From Nannocystis sp. (GTDB lineage: Bacteria; Myxococcota_A; Polyangia; Nannocystales; Nannocystaceae): DNA of 64,000 nucleotides. Under the pieces are notes generated by a model. It saw nothing but the letters and a program-made list of their open reading frames with translations. It was not told the DNA's origin and made no database searches. The position numbers were made by a program, and so were the translations under genes. Below are positions 9,029 through 17,794 of the stretch, in pieces; positions within the stretch are counted from its first letter, which is position 1, and each line of letters opens with the position of its first letter. Location of the stretch: positions 1,054,001-1,118,000 of the forward strand of contig JADJRG010000022.1 in assembly GCA_016712315.1 (NCBI GenBank), written 5' to 3'.

Positions 9029-9328
9029 TCAATCCTCGATAGAGTACCAGGGGCGGGGAAGCGCGATCAGCTCACCGGCAAGAGCGGCACCGGCAAGAGG
9101 TCGGACGGATACGATTGCCTTGGCGACCACCGCTGTCGTGGGTCGCCGCCCTCACCGGCCCGTGACGTATCCGTGCCACACCCGTGCCAAATTCTGCGTA
9201 CTCAGCCGCACTCACGCGTGATCCGCGCGAAAAACAAAAAACCCCCTTACGGGGGCTGGGAGGGCTCAGAACGGCGTCTTTGTTCTGTCTGGTTGGTTTC
9301 GCTGCTCGGGTCGGCGGTCTACCTCGAC
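9029..9328. promoter_or_regulatory. CRISPR-flanking region, candidate leader
   Basis: There is no convincing gene in these 300 bases. Directly next to the last repeat is a gap of 36 bases and then gatcagctc (9065-9073), the beginning of another, otherwise lost, repeat. Further on there is an inverted repeat (acggatacg at 9105-9113 with cgtatccgt at 9166-9174) enclosing a second one (ggcgacc at 9122-9128 with ggtcgcc at 9141-9147), then a minus-strand terminator-like hairpin. If the array is transcribed on the minus strand, this is where its leader and promoter should be. That is inference from repeat degeneration; no promoter boxes could be identified with confidence. Confidence 0.4.
9230..9255 (-). 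terminator. Intrinsic terminator, minus strand
   Basis: Read on the minus strand: CCCCC-GTAA-GGGGG followed by TTTTTTGTTTTT. This is a short G/C hairpin with a strong T-tract. It would stop minus-strand transcription coming from the 9.3-10.7 kb region before it enters the CRISPR leader, insulating the array. Confidence 0.7.
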
Positions 9329-10711
9329 ATGATGACGGATCCCGGCACCTCGGGGATCACCGTCACAGGCACCACCACCGGAGACACCACCGGCGAACCC
9401 GATCCCTTCTGTGGCGACGGCGCCGTCGATCCAGGCGAAGAGTGCGACGAAGGGCCCGCCAACGACGACAACGGCGCCTGCACGACCACCTGCAAGCTCC
9501 CGATCTGCGGCGACGGCTACGTCCAAGCCGGCGAGGCGTGCGACGACGGCAACGATGACAACAACGACACCTGCGTCGAGGGCTGCGCCGCCAACGTCTG
9601 CGGCGACGGCTTCGTCGGGCCTGGCGAGGCCTGCGACGATCCTCGGGATCCCTCGTGCACGGACAAGTGCGCCCTCGCCACCTGCGGTGACGGCATCCTG
9701 CACCAGGGAGAGGAGTGCGACGACGGTAACGGCGACGACGACGACGCCTGCATCAGCACCTGTCTGAACGCCGTGTGCGGCGACGGCCACGTCTACCTCG
9801 GCGTCGAGCTCTGCGACGACGGCGACCAGAACAACGCCAACGGCTGCACCACCCTCTGCGCGCCGCCGGCCTGTGATGATGGGATCAAGAGCGGCCTCGA
9901 GACCGACGTCGACTGCGGCGGCTCGTGCACCGACTGCTCTAAAGGACAGGCGTGTGCCAAGGGCAGCGATTGTGACACTGACGCCTGCGCGGACAACATC
10001 TGCGCCTTCGGCCGCCATTGTCAGGACATCCGCACCTCCTCACCCGAGGCGCCCACCGGCCTCTACACCGTCGACTTCGACGGCGACGGCCCCGAGCCGG
10101 AGGCGACCGTCTATTGTGAGATGGACACGGACGGCGGTGGTTGGACCCTCCTCCAGCGCACCGTCTGGGACCCCACCAAGACCGCCGCCCTCTTCACCAC
10201 CTACGCCGACTGGTACGGCAAGACCGTCGGCGCGCCGACCCCCGGAGAGGGCTACCGCCTCGCTGGCAAGTTTTGGAGCGACATCACCGTCGGCAAGCGT
10301 CACATGCTCGTCCACCGCGTCCGCAAGGCCCAGAGCGGCGAGTCCTGCGGCCCGCTCGCCTACGTCGGCACCGACGGCACGTTCTCGATCAACCAGAGCA
10401 GCGCCACCCTCACGGGCCTCCAGGCGACCGTGAACATGATCAACAACACCCTCCTCTCGACGACCAACAGCGGCCCCAGCACCTCCTGTATCAACGCCAA
10501 CGGCGGCGTCCCGTGGTTCTACTCGAGCTGCTGCACCACCTGCCCAACCTTCGCCGGCTCCTACTGGGCCCAGCCGCATCCCATGGCCAGCTACACCGCC
10601 GGGACCCCTGACTACTTTAACAAGACCAGCCAAGACGTCTGCGACGGGGCCGCCGCGATCATCTCCAACGGCTACTACGGGATCAACGACATGGGCTACT
10701 TCGCCCGCTGA
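9329..10711 (+). CDS. DUF4215 / fibrinogen-like secreted protein
   Basis: About 460 residues. Five Cys-rich DUF4215-type repeats (CGDGAVDPGEECDEG, CGDGYVQAGEACDDGN, CGDGFVGPGEACDD, CGDGILHQGEECDDGN, CGDGHVYLGVELCDDG) come first. A myxobacterial Cys motif (DVDCGGSCTDC, later CAKGSDCDTDAC) leads into a fibrinogen C-terminal-like domain (TGLYTVDFDGDG, VYCEMDTDGGGWTLLQR, and a Cys-rich end). It is probably exported and disulphide-bonded, with a binding role. The start is uncertain: ATG 9329 gives no signal peptide. Just upstream in frame, residues reading ERRLCSVWLVSLLGSAVYLD look like a lipoprotein signal that lacks both its start codon (GAA) and its lipid Cys (Val). This suggests a decayed or mis-sequenced 5' end. 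Confidence 0.75.
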   Translation: MMTDPGTSGITVTGTTTGDTTGEPDPFCGDGAVDPGEECDEGPANDDNGACTTTCKLPICGDGYVQAGEACDDGNDDNNDTCVEGCAANVCGDGFVGPGEACDDPRDPSCTDKCALATCGDGILHQGEECDDGNGDDDDACISTCLNAVCGDGHVYLGVELCDDGDQNNANGCTTLCAPPACDDGIKSGLETDVDCGGSCTDCSKGQACAKGSDCDTDACADNICAFGRHCQDIRTSSPEAPTGLYTVDFDGDGPEPEATVYCEMDTDGGGWTLLQRTVWDPTKTAALFTTYADWYGKTVGAPTPGEGYRLAGKFWSDITVGKRHMLVHRVRKAQSGESCGPLAYVGTDGTFSINQSSATLTGLQATVNMINNTLLSTTNSGPSTSCINANGGVPWFYSSCCTTCPTFAGSYWAQPHPMASYTAGTPDYFNKTSQDVCDGAAAIISNGYYGINDMGYFAR

Positions 10712-10726
10712 TCGTCGGCGCACGAG

Positions 10727-10758
10727 CGCGCGGGCGCTTATCACAGGGCACCCGCGCG
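10727..10758 (+). terminator. GC-rich stem-loop after the fibrinogen-like gene
   Basis: CGCGCGGG (10727-10734) pairs with CCCGCGCG (10751-10758) 16 bases after the stop codon. There is no T-tract, so it could be a weak terminator or an RNA-end-protecting hairpin. Confidence 0.35.
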
Positions 10759-10974
10759 TGAAGCTCGATCTCATGAGATCTGACACTTCATCACTCCTGA
10801 GCAATCGGCCTTGTCCGGAAGCAAGTCTTCTTGAGCTTGTCGTCGCGACTCGCCCCGAATATGTTCCGATCCAGGCGCCGATGTGGCGTCGATTCCCCGG
10901 GGACAGCGAGGCCTGCGCCGAGATCGGGGCCTGCGATTTATCGCTGGCCTCGGGGGTCAGCACGTGACCTCGCC

Positions 10975-11439
10975 ATGACCCTTCACGCATCCTCCTGGGG
11001 CTCTTACGAGCTCGACGACTCCTGGACCGACGATACAGCGCACGTACTCCGGCGCGCTGGCGCGGACGGCTCGATCGAGACCTTGGTCGTGCACCGCGAT
11101 CCTGGAGGCGCGGGCTCGACGGCCATGGAGTACGCCGAGAAGCAAAAGCTGCTGCTCGCGAGCCTTCCAGGTTTCGTGCTGCAGCACTCGTTGCCCTGCC
11201 AGTTGGACGGGATCGAGGCGCATGAGCTCGCCTTCGCCTGGACCACGCCGAACGGCCCAATCGAGCAGGTACAGATCCAGGTGCCCGGACCAGACGGAAT
11301 GGTCATGTTCACATCGACCGGCGCGCCGCGCCTCACGCCGGGTGGACGCGACGCGCTCAAGCGAGCGCTGCTCAGCGCGCTCATCCCCCCAACCCCGTCA
11401 ACCCTGGATCGATATGCCCCTGGCAGCGAGACTCGGTGA
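10975..11439 (+). CDS. DcrB/DUF1795-like Eag chaperone of a PAAR effector
   Basis: 154 residues without a signal peptide, starting MTLHASSWGSYELDDSW; YAEKQKLLLASLPGF and the AFAWTTPNGPIEQVQIQVPG strands fit the small DcrB/DUF1795 fold. In type VI secretion systems this family (EagT6-like) holds the N-terminal membrane segments of prePAAR effectors before loading onto VgrG. The position supports that role: the next gene begins inside this one (26-bp overlap) and encodes exactly such an effector. ATG 10975 is chosen as the first start giving the domain. Family assignment is by overall pattern and context. No secretion apparatus gene is in the window. Confidence 0.7.
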   Translation: MTLHASSWGSYELDDSWTDDTAHVLRRAGADGSIETLVVHRDPGGAGSTAMEYAEKQKLLLASLPGFVLQHSLPCQLDGIEAHELAFAWTTPNGPIEQVQIQVPGPDGMVMFTSTGAPRLTPGGRDALKRALLSALIPPTPSTLDRYAPGSETR

Positions 11440-12823
11440 TCCGGTCGGCCATGACTTCGACTTCGAGGGCTTCGGGGCGCAGCTCGGCGCGTCCTTCGGC
11501 GCGGCGCTCGGGGCGGCCGCCGTGAGCGAGGTGGCGACGCGCGGAAGTATCGTCGTCACCGGCATCGGGTTCGTGGCTGGTGGGCTCGTCGGCGGCTATC
11601 TCGCGGGCCGAGCGGCCGAAAGAGCGCGAGGTCTCGTGATCAGTGAGGCGCGCCAGGCCGGCGCATGGCTGGGCGAGAAGATGGGTCGAAGCATCGGCGC
11701 CTGGCTCGAAGAGCACCTTGGGAGCTTCAAGGTCACGACCGGCGCGATCGTGGTGGGAGACTTCACTGTGCTCATTGAATCGATGCCCGCAGCCCGCTCA
11801 TGCGTCGACTTCGCGGCGTGCTCAGATCACCCCACTACGATTCCCCCCGCGATTATCAAGGGGAGCGAGACCGTGCGGATTGGCCGGCAACCCGCGGCAC
11901 GGGTCGGGGACACGGGGGCCTGCACCTTCGAGATCCTATCCGGCGCGCGGACTGTATATGTCGGCGGGGCCTCACACTTGTGCGCATGCGCGGCGCTGTG
12001 GAAGAAGTACCAGGACGAGGCCGAGGCGATCATCGTTCCCCACGACGATGACCCCCGCGCCCGCAATCGAGCGATCAGCGCCGCCTACGCAGATCTTTAC
12101 CTCAACAACCCAGACTTCGTGTGGGCTGGTCTCGCAGCATATGCGAGCAAGCAGGTCGGATGCGCGATGGACAGCGCCACCCACGCGATCGACGTGGGTG
12201 GCAAGCTCGTGGGCGCCGGGACGCCAGCCGCGCTGGTGTCGCCTCTTTCTGGCCTCGGGTTGGCAGGATACGGCCTCGGCGCCGCAGGTGCCGCCGCGTA
12301 CACCCGTGACATGCTCGGGAAGGGCAACCGAGACCTTTTCATGGACATCTACCCGATTCACCGCTTCTACCAGGAGGAGGGCTTCGAACGAATGAAGGCC
12401 TGCGCAGGCGCCCGAACGCCGCCGCTCGAGCCCGAGGCCCTCGCCGGCTTCGAGGCGTTGACGCGCGGCGATCGCCGTGAGAGCTTGCGGCAGATCGCGT
12501 TTCACGAGCAGATCAATGTGCTCCAACCCTTGATCTACGATGATTACCTGTTGCGCAAGATCCTCGTCGCTAACGAGACTGGCGCCCCGCTGACCAGCCC
12601 GGCGAAGCTGGTGCTCGGCAGCGGGTGCGAGGACGGCCCGACGACCCACTTCAGCCGCGGATGGTTCAACAGCGGCAGTCAGGGAGACGTGCCTGAGCTA
12701 TATGACGCGAGCGAGCGCATGAACTGGATTCTTCAGGACGCGACGCCCCTGTACGAAGAAGTGTTAGGCACCGAGAAGCACCTCGAGGATCTGGAGCAGA
12801 TCAAGGACCAGGCGCCACCATGA
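11414..12823 (+). CDS. prePAAR/PAAR type VI secretion effector with unknown toxin domain
   Basis: 469 residues. Residues 4-13 are AARLGDPVGH, the prePAAR motif (AARxxDxxxH) that completes the PAAR zinc site. A Gly/Ala-rich hydrophobic region (about 19-68, including GFVAGGLVGGYLAG) is the translocation segment bound by Eag chaperones. The PAAR domain is about 107-187 (TTGAIVVGDFTVLI, ESMPAARSCVDF, CSDH, IIKGSETVRIGRQPAARVGD, LSGARTVYVGG). The C-terminal 280 residues are the presumed toxin (RNRAISAAYADLYLNN, FVWAGLAAYASKQVGCAM, IAFHEQINVLQPLIYDD). These blocks resemble DUF2515-type sequences, a tentative match; the activity is unknown. ATG 11414 lies inside the chaperone gene. The immunity candidate overlaps the stop by four bases. 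Confidence 0.8.
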   Translation: MPLAARLGDPVGHDFDFEGFGAQLGASFGAALGAAAVSEVATRGSIVVTGIGFVAGGLVGGYLAGRAAERARGLVISEARQAGAWLGEKMGRSIGAWLEEHLGSFKVTTGAIVVGDFTVLIESMPAARSCVDFAACSDHPTTIPPAIIKGSETVRIGRQPAARVGDTGACTFEILSGARTVYVGGASHLCACAALWKKYQDEAEAIIVPHDDDPRARNRAISAAYADLYLNNPDFVWAGLAAYASKQVGCAMDSATHAIDVGGKLVGAGTPAALVSPLSGLGLAGYGLGAAGAAAYTRDMLGKGNRDLFMDIYPIHRFYQEEGFERMKACAGARTPPLEPEALAGFEALTRGDRRESLRQIAFHEQINVLQPLIYDDYLLRKILVANETGAPLTSPAKLVLGSGCEDGPTTHFSRGWFNSGSQGDVPELYDASERMNWILQDATPLYEEVLGTEKHLEDLEQIKDQAPP

Positions 12824-13365
12824 TCAAGTCCTCGTATCCTCGCGTCGTCGCGGCGCCGCAGATGCCCCTCAGCGAGGTCATGGCGCGCTCGTCCGCGCAG
12901 ATGAGCGTCCCTCGGGCGACGGGCGGGCTGTGCGCGGCGCAGCCGCTGCAGCCTCATGCATTCGAGATCGGCGACGCCAACGTCGGCCTTCGCCTCGACC
13001 CCGGCTGTTTCACCCTGCTAGGGCTCCTCGACGCCACTGTCGTGAGCATTCGCGTCTCACCTCAGCTCGACTACGTCGACGCGTACGCTGGCGCTGCGTT
13101 GCTCGAGCGCTGCGCCGCCCTGCTCGACGCCGCGACCTGGGAGCGTGACGGCTTGTTCTCCGCGGAACAAGCGCGCGTCACAGCCACCATCACCGGAGAG
13201 GCCCTCGCCGGGACCTGGCACGCCCGTACCTGGACAACGCAGCTCCGGCTTCGACGCGTCCACACAGCCGCGGGCTCACCTGCTCTGGCGCTCGGAAAGC
13301 ATCACGATCTCTTTCTCGTGACCCTGTCCGTGAGCGGCGCTCACTCGGGCTGCCGAGCGCCGTAA
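12820..13365 (+). CDS. Candidate immunity protein for the PAAR effector
   Basis: 181 residues, no recognised family. ATG at 12820 overlaps the effector stop (ATGA), so translation is coupled, as usual for effector/immunity pairs. The sequence is soluble, with no signal peptide or membrane segment. It has VGLRLDPGCFTLLGLLDATV and VTATITGEALAGTWHARTW, suggesting a mainly beta fold. An immunity role for a toxin acting in the cytoplasm is inferred from position alone; an accessory structural role is possible. The gene ends 19 bases before the convergent lipoprotein gene. Confidence 0.6.
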   Translation: MIKSSYPRVVAAPQMPLSEVMARSSAQMSVPRATGGLCAAQPLQPHAFEIGDANVGLRLDPGCFTLLGLLDATVVSIRVSPQLDYVDAYAGAALLERCAALLDAATWERDGLFSAEQARVTATITGEALAGTWHARTWTTQLRLRRVHTAAGSPALALGKHHDLFLVTLSVSGAHSGCRAP

Positions 13366-13384
13366 ACCCCGTATGCAGTCGCGC

Positions 13385-14866
13385 TCACTGCGGCAGGATC
13401 GCGCTCTTGATCTGCCCGCCGGTCATATCTGAGTACGTGTAGTGCTGGTTCGCGATCGGCACGAATTGCTTCGCGTTCGGGTTCAGCGGATCGATCTTCC
13501 ACGCCCCCTCCCACTCGTCCACCACCCAGACGTAGCCCTCGAGGTCGACGCTGATCCCGACCGGCGTCGAGCACGGGTTCAACTGGTGCACTTGCACCAC
13601 CGTCGCCGAGTCCGCGTCGATCTGCATCACCGCGCACTCGAAGTTCATCGCCGTCCAGATGAAGCCCTCCTTGTCCGCGCCGATCCCGCGGAAGCAGTCG
13701 TTCGTCCCCGGCACCGCCGCGAAGCTCTCGGTCATCGGGTCGAAGCGGTACACCGGCCCGGCGCAGCCCGCCGTCCACGCTCGGCCCTTCGCGTCGACCG
13801 TCATGCCGTAGAACTGGCTGTCGCCGGGCGACGTGTACTCCTTCAGCGCGTTGTTGTTCTTCGTCTCGATCTTGTACAAGTTGCCGCGCAGCCCGGTGAA
13901 CCACACCTGCTCCTTCGAGTCGAGCGCCGCCCCGTACGGCCCCCACCAGTTGTCGCCGACCGACCAATTGTTCAGCTCCACTGTCTGCTCGATCGCACCT
14001 GTCCCACCGTTCAGCTTCGCCATGTGAGCCACCCCCCAGCTCGGCCGGTAGCCCACCCACACCTTCGGGTTGATGAACGAGCAGCTGTCTTGGTCCCAGT
14101 CGCCTGGCGTCCACGTCACACCGCGCGGCCCCGCGCCGTTCTCGCCGTCGTAGGGCAGCACGATCGACCAGAGCGTGCACTCCTCTTGCCCCCACGCCCG
14201 CAGATCGTTCGGGCTCGTCGACGTGTCGATCATCCCGTTGTTGTTCAGGTCCTTGCAGTCCTCTGGGTCCGCCGCGATCGCCGTCACCCGCCCGGTCTCG
14301 CGGTTGTTCACCACCACGAAGCGTCCGTCCACGCTCACCGCCGTCCGCGAAGGGTCCTCGAAGCCCGGCCCGCTGCGGTAGCGCGCCAGCTCCTTCATCG
14401 TTTGAGTGTCGACCTTCGCGATGCTCGACTCGTCCGTGTTCGCCACCCACAGGAAGCTCTTCTCCACGTCGCCCATGCCCATGCCGTCGCCTGGCATACA
14501 CGGCTCGACCCCTGTGTCCTCGGTCGTCGTCCCGTCGCTCGTCCCTTCGCTCGTCCCCTCCGTCGTCCCCTCCGTCGTCGCCGCCGTCGTCGCGTCGGTC
14601 GTCGACGTACCCGCGCTCGTGCTCGTCACGCCGTCCGTCGTCGTCCCGGCGCTCGAGCTCGCGTCGCTCTCCGAGCCTGATCCGTCGCTCTCCGAGGCGC
14701 TGCTCGACGAAGAGCTCCCTGAGCTGCTCGACGTCGACGACGACGACGACGTCGACGTATCGTTCGTCGTGCCCGCCGTCTCTGAAGCGGAGGAGGTGCT
14801 GTCATCGCCGCAAGCCGCGGCCACAAGCGAGAGCGTCGATGCGAGGATCCAAGGGCGTGTACGCAT
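13385..14866 (-). CDS. Lipoprotein with Ser/Thr linker and NHL/SMP-30-like beta-propeller
   Basis: 493 residues from ATG 14866 (a GTG lies one codon upstream). The signal ILASTLSLVAAACGDD gives lipid Cys about residue 19. A linker of about 100 residues is almost wholly Ser/Thr/Glu/Gly/Asp (TTEGTTEGTSEGTSDGTT). The remainder has repeated propeller strands: SFLWVANTDESSIAKVD, RTAVSVDGRFVVVNN, WFTGLRGNLYKIETKN, FYGMTVDAKGRAWTAG, CFRGIGADKEGFIWTA and PVGISVDLEGYVWVVDEW. Each pairs an Asp-Gly turn with a Trp/Val strand. A surface-exposed carbohydrate- or protein-binding role, or a lactonase-like activity, is conceivable, but no catalytic residues were identified. It is tail-to-tail with the effector/immunity unit. 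Confidence 0.85.
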   Translation of the reverse strand: MRTRPWILASTLSLVAAACGDDSTSSASETAGTTNDTSTSSSSSTSSSSGSSSSSSASESDGSGSESDASSSAGTTTDGVTSTSAGTSTTDATTAATTEGTTEGTSEGTSDGTTTEDTGVEPCMPGDGMGMGDVEKSFLWVANTDESSIAKVDTQTMKELARYRSGPGFEDPSRTAVSVDGRFVVVNNRETGRVTAIAADPEDCKDLNNNGMIDTSTSPNDLRAWGQEECTLWSIVLPYDGENGAGPRGVTWTPGDWDQDSCSFINPKVWVGYRPSWGVAHMAKLNGGTGAIEQTVELNNWSVGDNWWGPYGAALDSKEQVWFTGLRGNLYKIETKNNNALKEYTSPGDSQFYGMTVDAKGRAWTAGCAGPVYRFDPMTESFAAVPGTNDCFRGIGADKEGFIWTAMNFECAVMQIDADSATVVQVHQLNPCSTPVGISVDLEGYVWVVDEWEGAWKIDPLNPNAKQFVPIANQHYTYSDMTGGQIKSAILPQ

Positions 14867-14959
14867 CACAACCCGATAACACGAAGCTGCGCCGACCGCA
14901 CTCGCGTCGCCGCGCCGCTCCGGCGCGCCCCGAGCAGATCCGCGCCGAGCCAGCCGCCT

Positions 14960-16765
14960 TCAGCTCAGCGCGTAGCCGCGCGCCTGCTTGCGGAACATCG
15001 CCGCGTAGAGGCCATCCGCGGCCATCAGCGCCTCATGGCTGCCCGACTCGGCCACGCCGCTCGCCTCGAGCACGACGATCCGGTCGGCCATCCGCACATT
15101 GGCGAATCGATGCGAGATCAGCAGCAACGTGCGCCCGCGCGCCAGCGCACGCACCCGCGAGAACACCTCGCCCTCGGCGTCGATGTCGAGCGCCGCGGTC
15201 GGCTCGTCGAGGATCAAGACGTCGGCATCTTCGCGCATAAACGCCCGCGCCAGGCTGATCCGCTGCCACTCGCCGCCAGAGAGCTCGACCCCGCCTTGAA
15301 ACCACCGACCGAGCTGCGTGTGGATCCCCGCCGGCAACCCCGCCACCACCTCCGTCGCGCCGCCATTGGCCACCGCCGCCGCGATCCGCCCCTCATCTTC
15401 GACGCGCGCCGGATCGCCGAAGCCGACGTTCTCGCGCGCGCTGAGCTGGTACTGGTTGAAGTCCTGAAACACCACCGCGAGCCGGCGACGCAGCTCCTCG
15501 CGCGGCAGCGTCCGCAGGTCGCGGCCATCGAGCAGGATCCGCCCCTCGGTCGGCTCGTAGAGGCCGGCCAGCAGCTTGATGAAGGTCGACTTACCGGCGC
15601 CGTTGTGGCCGACCAGCGCGACCGTCTCGCCGCGGGCGATCTGCAGATCGATGTTACGGAGCGCGAACACCGATTGATCGGGGTAACGAAAGCCCACCCC
15701 TTCGAAGCGGATCCCCGACTCCTCGCGCTCCGGGGCCGCGGCCAGCATCAGCGGCGCCTGCCCCCTCGAGATCGCCAGGAAGCTCAGCAGGTTCGACATA
15801 TAGAGGTCGTGCTCATAGAGGCCGCCGACCGCCATCAAGATCCCCTGAAACGACCCCTGCCCCTGGCGAAACGCGAACGCGTACATTGTCATATCGCCGA
15901 GGCCGAGCGCCCCCGACGCCGCCTGCACCGCGATATATGCATAACAGCCGTAGAAAGACAGCGTCCCGAGCTGCGACAACAGGGCCACCCACCGCATCCG
16001 CCGGAGCGCCAGCGCACGCTCCTCGACCCACAGCTTCTCGCTCACCCCTTCATAACGCTCCAGCAGCGTCGGCGCGAGGCCCAACATCATCACCTCTTTG
16101 GCGTGCTCATCGCTCGCGAGCACGTACTCGAGGTAGCCGAGCAGGCGGGCGTCGGTCGCCCGACGGTTACGCAGATCGAAGGCCGCCCTTGAGAAGCGCA
16201 CCTCGGCGAGCGCCGCGGGGATCGCCGCGACCAGCAGCAGCAGCACCGCCGCCGCGCTGTAGCTGAAGAGCAGCGCCGCGAAGCCGACGAAGGTCAGCGT
16301 CGCGCTGGCGAGCCCGAGCAGCTCCGACGCGACCGCCAGCGGCCGATGGCCCGCCTCACGCCGCGCCCGCGTCAGTTGGTCGTAGAACTCCGGGTCCTGA
16401 AAGTCGCGCAGCTCGAGCGTCTGCGTCTTGCGCAGGATCTCGAGGTTGACCGCGAGCCCGAGGCGCACCCCCAGCAGCGCCCGCAGCATGCTCCCGCCGC
16501 GGCTCGCGGTCATCATCAGCGCCGCCAGCATCATCTCGACCAGCACCCAGGTCAGCGCGAGCTCGACGTCCGCCGCGACCACCGCGTCGACGATCGCCTT
16601 GCCGACCCACGCCATCGCGATCGGCGTCGCCGCCGCGACCGCGAGCACGCCGATCCACAGCGACGCCGTCGCCGGCGAGCTGCGCCAGGCCATCCGCACC
16701 GCCGTGGCCCCGCGCCCGAGCCGCGCCCGCAGGCCGCCTCCGTCGATCGGCGTCGCCTCACGCAT
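14960..16765 (-). CDS. mdnE: ABC exporter of the graspetide cluster
   Basis: 601 residues: an N-terminal transmembrane half (several hydrophobic helices between about 35 and 290) fused to an ATPase half. The ATPase has Walker A GHNGAGKST, Q-loop VFQDFNQYQLSARENV, signature LSGGEWQR, Walker B VLILDEPTAALD and switch LISHRF. There is no C39 leader-peptidase domain. A half-size exporter of this type (MdnE/MvdA-like) sits in microviridin clusters and is thought to export the product and to stabilise the biosynthetic complex. Here it starts 12 bases after the stop of the upstream ATP-grasp ligase, on the same strand, so it is the last gene of the operon. The leader is presumably cut by a protease encoded elsewhere. 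Confidence 0.85.
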   Translation of the reverse strand: MREATPIDGGGLRARLGRGATAVRMAWRSSPATASLWIGVLAVAAATPIAMAWVGKAIVDAVVAADVELALTWVLVEMMLAALMMTASRGGSMLRALLGVRLGLAVNLEILRKTQTLELRDFQDPEFYDQLTRARREAGHRPLAVASELLGLASATLTFVGFAALLFSYSAAAVLLLLVAAIPAALAEVRFSRAAFDLRNRRATDARLLGYLEYVLASDEHAKEVMMLGLAPTLLERYEGVSEKLWVEERALALRRMRWVALLSQLGTLSFYGCYAYIAVQAASGALGLGDMTMYAFAFRQGQGSFQGILMAVGGLYEHDLYMSNLLSFLAISRGQAPLMLAAAPEREESGIRFEGVGFRYPDQSVFALRNIDLQIARGETVALVGHNGAGKSTFIKLLAGLYEPTEGRILLDGRDLRTLPREELRRRLAVVFQDFNQYQLSARENVGFGDPARVEDEGRIAAAVANGGATEVVAGLPAGIHTQLGRWFQGGVELSGGEWQRISLARAFMREDADVLILDEPTAALDIDAEGEVFSRVRALARGRTLLLISHRFANVRMADRIVVLEASGVAESGSHEALMAADGLYAAMFRKQARGYALS

Positions 16766-16777
16766 CAGCGAGGAGCC

Positions 16778-17794
16778 CTACGCGCGGAGCGTCCGCCGCG
16801 CCCCCGGCTCGCCGAGCAGCACGTCCGCGAGCGCCTCGGAGAGGGGAAAATTCGGCGAATTGTACTGTAGCCAGAAGCACTCGCCGGCCGGGTTCGCCTC
16901 GAGGAACACGTGGCGCCCGCTCGGCTCGACGATCATGTCGATCGCGCTGTACTGCATCTCGATCCGCTCCATGTAGCGCTCGATCGCCCGCTCGATCTCC
17001 GCCGGCAAGGTATAGCCGATCCACGACTGTAGCAGCGTCACCCCGCGCTCACGCCAGTCGATCTCCGCGCCACTGGTCCGCTGCGAGTCGACCGCCGCCG
17101 TGAAGATCCGCCCGCCGATCACCGTGATCCGCAGCTCCAGCGCCTTCTCCACCTTCTCTTGAAACACCATCGGCGAGTAGCGCAGGCCGTCCAGCTTGCC
17201 CAGGTGCTCGCGCGACAGCGCCGTCGTGAAGACCACCTGCTCGACCCCCTGCTCGTCGATGATCGGGAACGCCGACAGCATCTTCGCCACCACCCCGTGC
17301 GGGCACGACTCGATGAACGCGCGCGCCTCCGCCGGATCGTTCGTCATCAGCGTCCGCGGGGTCGCCATCCCCAGCTCCCGCGCGAGCCGCAATTGAAACG
17401 GCTTATGCCCGCGCGCGCGCACCCGCTCTGGCGGGTCGAGCACGAACCCCGGCGCCGCCGCCATCAGCCCGAAGAGCAGCGCCTTCGACTCGGTGACGCA
17501 GCCGTGGCGGAGCTGCTTGTCCATCGACATCGGCAGCCGCTCGGCGATCCGCGCGCGGCGGTACCAGATCGCGTCCTCCGGGCCCACCCGCAGCTCCTCC
17601 GCGCCGCAGCGAAATCGCAGCGCCTCGCCGTCGTCGTCGAGCGCCAGCGACGCGTGCGCCTCCATCGGGAAGCGATCCGTATCAAAGCGCATGACCTCGG
17701 CCCCGCGCCGCTCCAGCAGCCCGCGCAGCTCCTTGAGCATCCCGGTGATGTCCTCCGAGTGCGTCACCATCACGACCTTCTTCTTCGTCTTCAT
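16778..17794 (-). CDS. mdnC: Microviridin-type ATP-grasp ester ligase (MdnC/MvdD-like)
   Basis: 338 residues, the usual length. Remembered landmarks of the cyanobacterial lactone-forming ligase are present in order: VVMVTHSED start, MRFDTDRFPME (about 35-45), AIWYRRARIAERLP, a leader-binding region, KPFQLRLARELGMATPRTLM, VVAKMLSAFPI, SPMVFQEKVEKALELRITVI, RIFTAAVDSQ, AIDMIVEPSGRHVFLEANPA and GECFWL. The family uses ATP to join Thr and Ser hydroxyls to Asp/Glu side chains of the precursor core, after docking on the PFFAxxL leader helix. Both are encoded here. ATG 17794 overlaps the stop of the amide ligase (ATGA). It acts in the cytoplasm, before the amide ligase in the known order. Confidence 0.88.
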   Translation of the reverse strand: MKTKKKVVMVTHSEDITGMLKELRGLLERRGAEVMRFDTDRFPMEAHASLALDDDGEALRFRCGAEELRVGPEDAIWYRRARIAERLPMSMDKQLRHGCVTESKALLFGLMAAAPGFVLDPPERVRARGHKPFQLRLARELGMATPRTLMTNDPAEARAFIESCPHGVVAKMLSAFPIIDEQGVEQVVFTTALSREHLGKLDGLRYSPMVFQEKVEKALELRITVIGGRIFTAAVDSQRTSGAEIDWRERGVTLLQSWIGYTLPAEIERAIERYMERIEMQYSAIDMIVEPSGRHVFLEANPAGECFWLQYNSPNFPLSEALADVLLGEPGARRTLRA

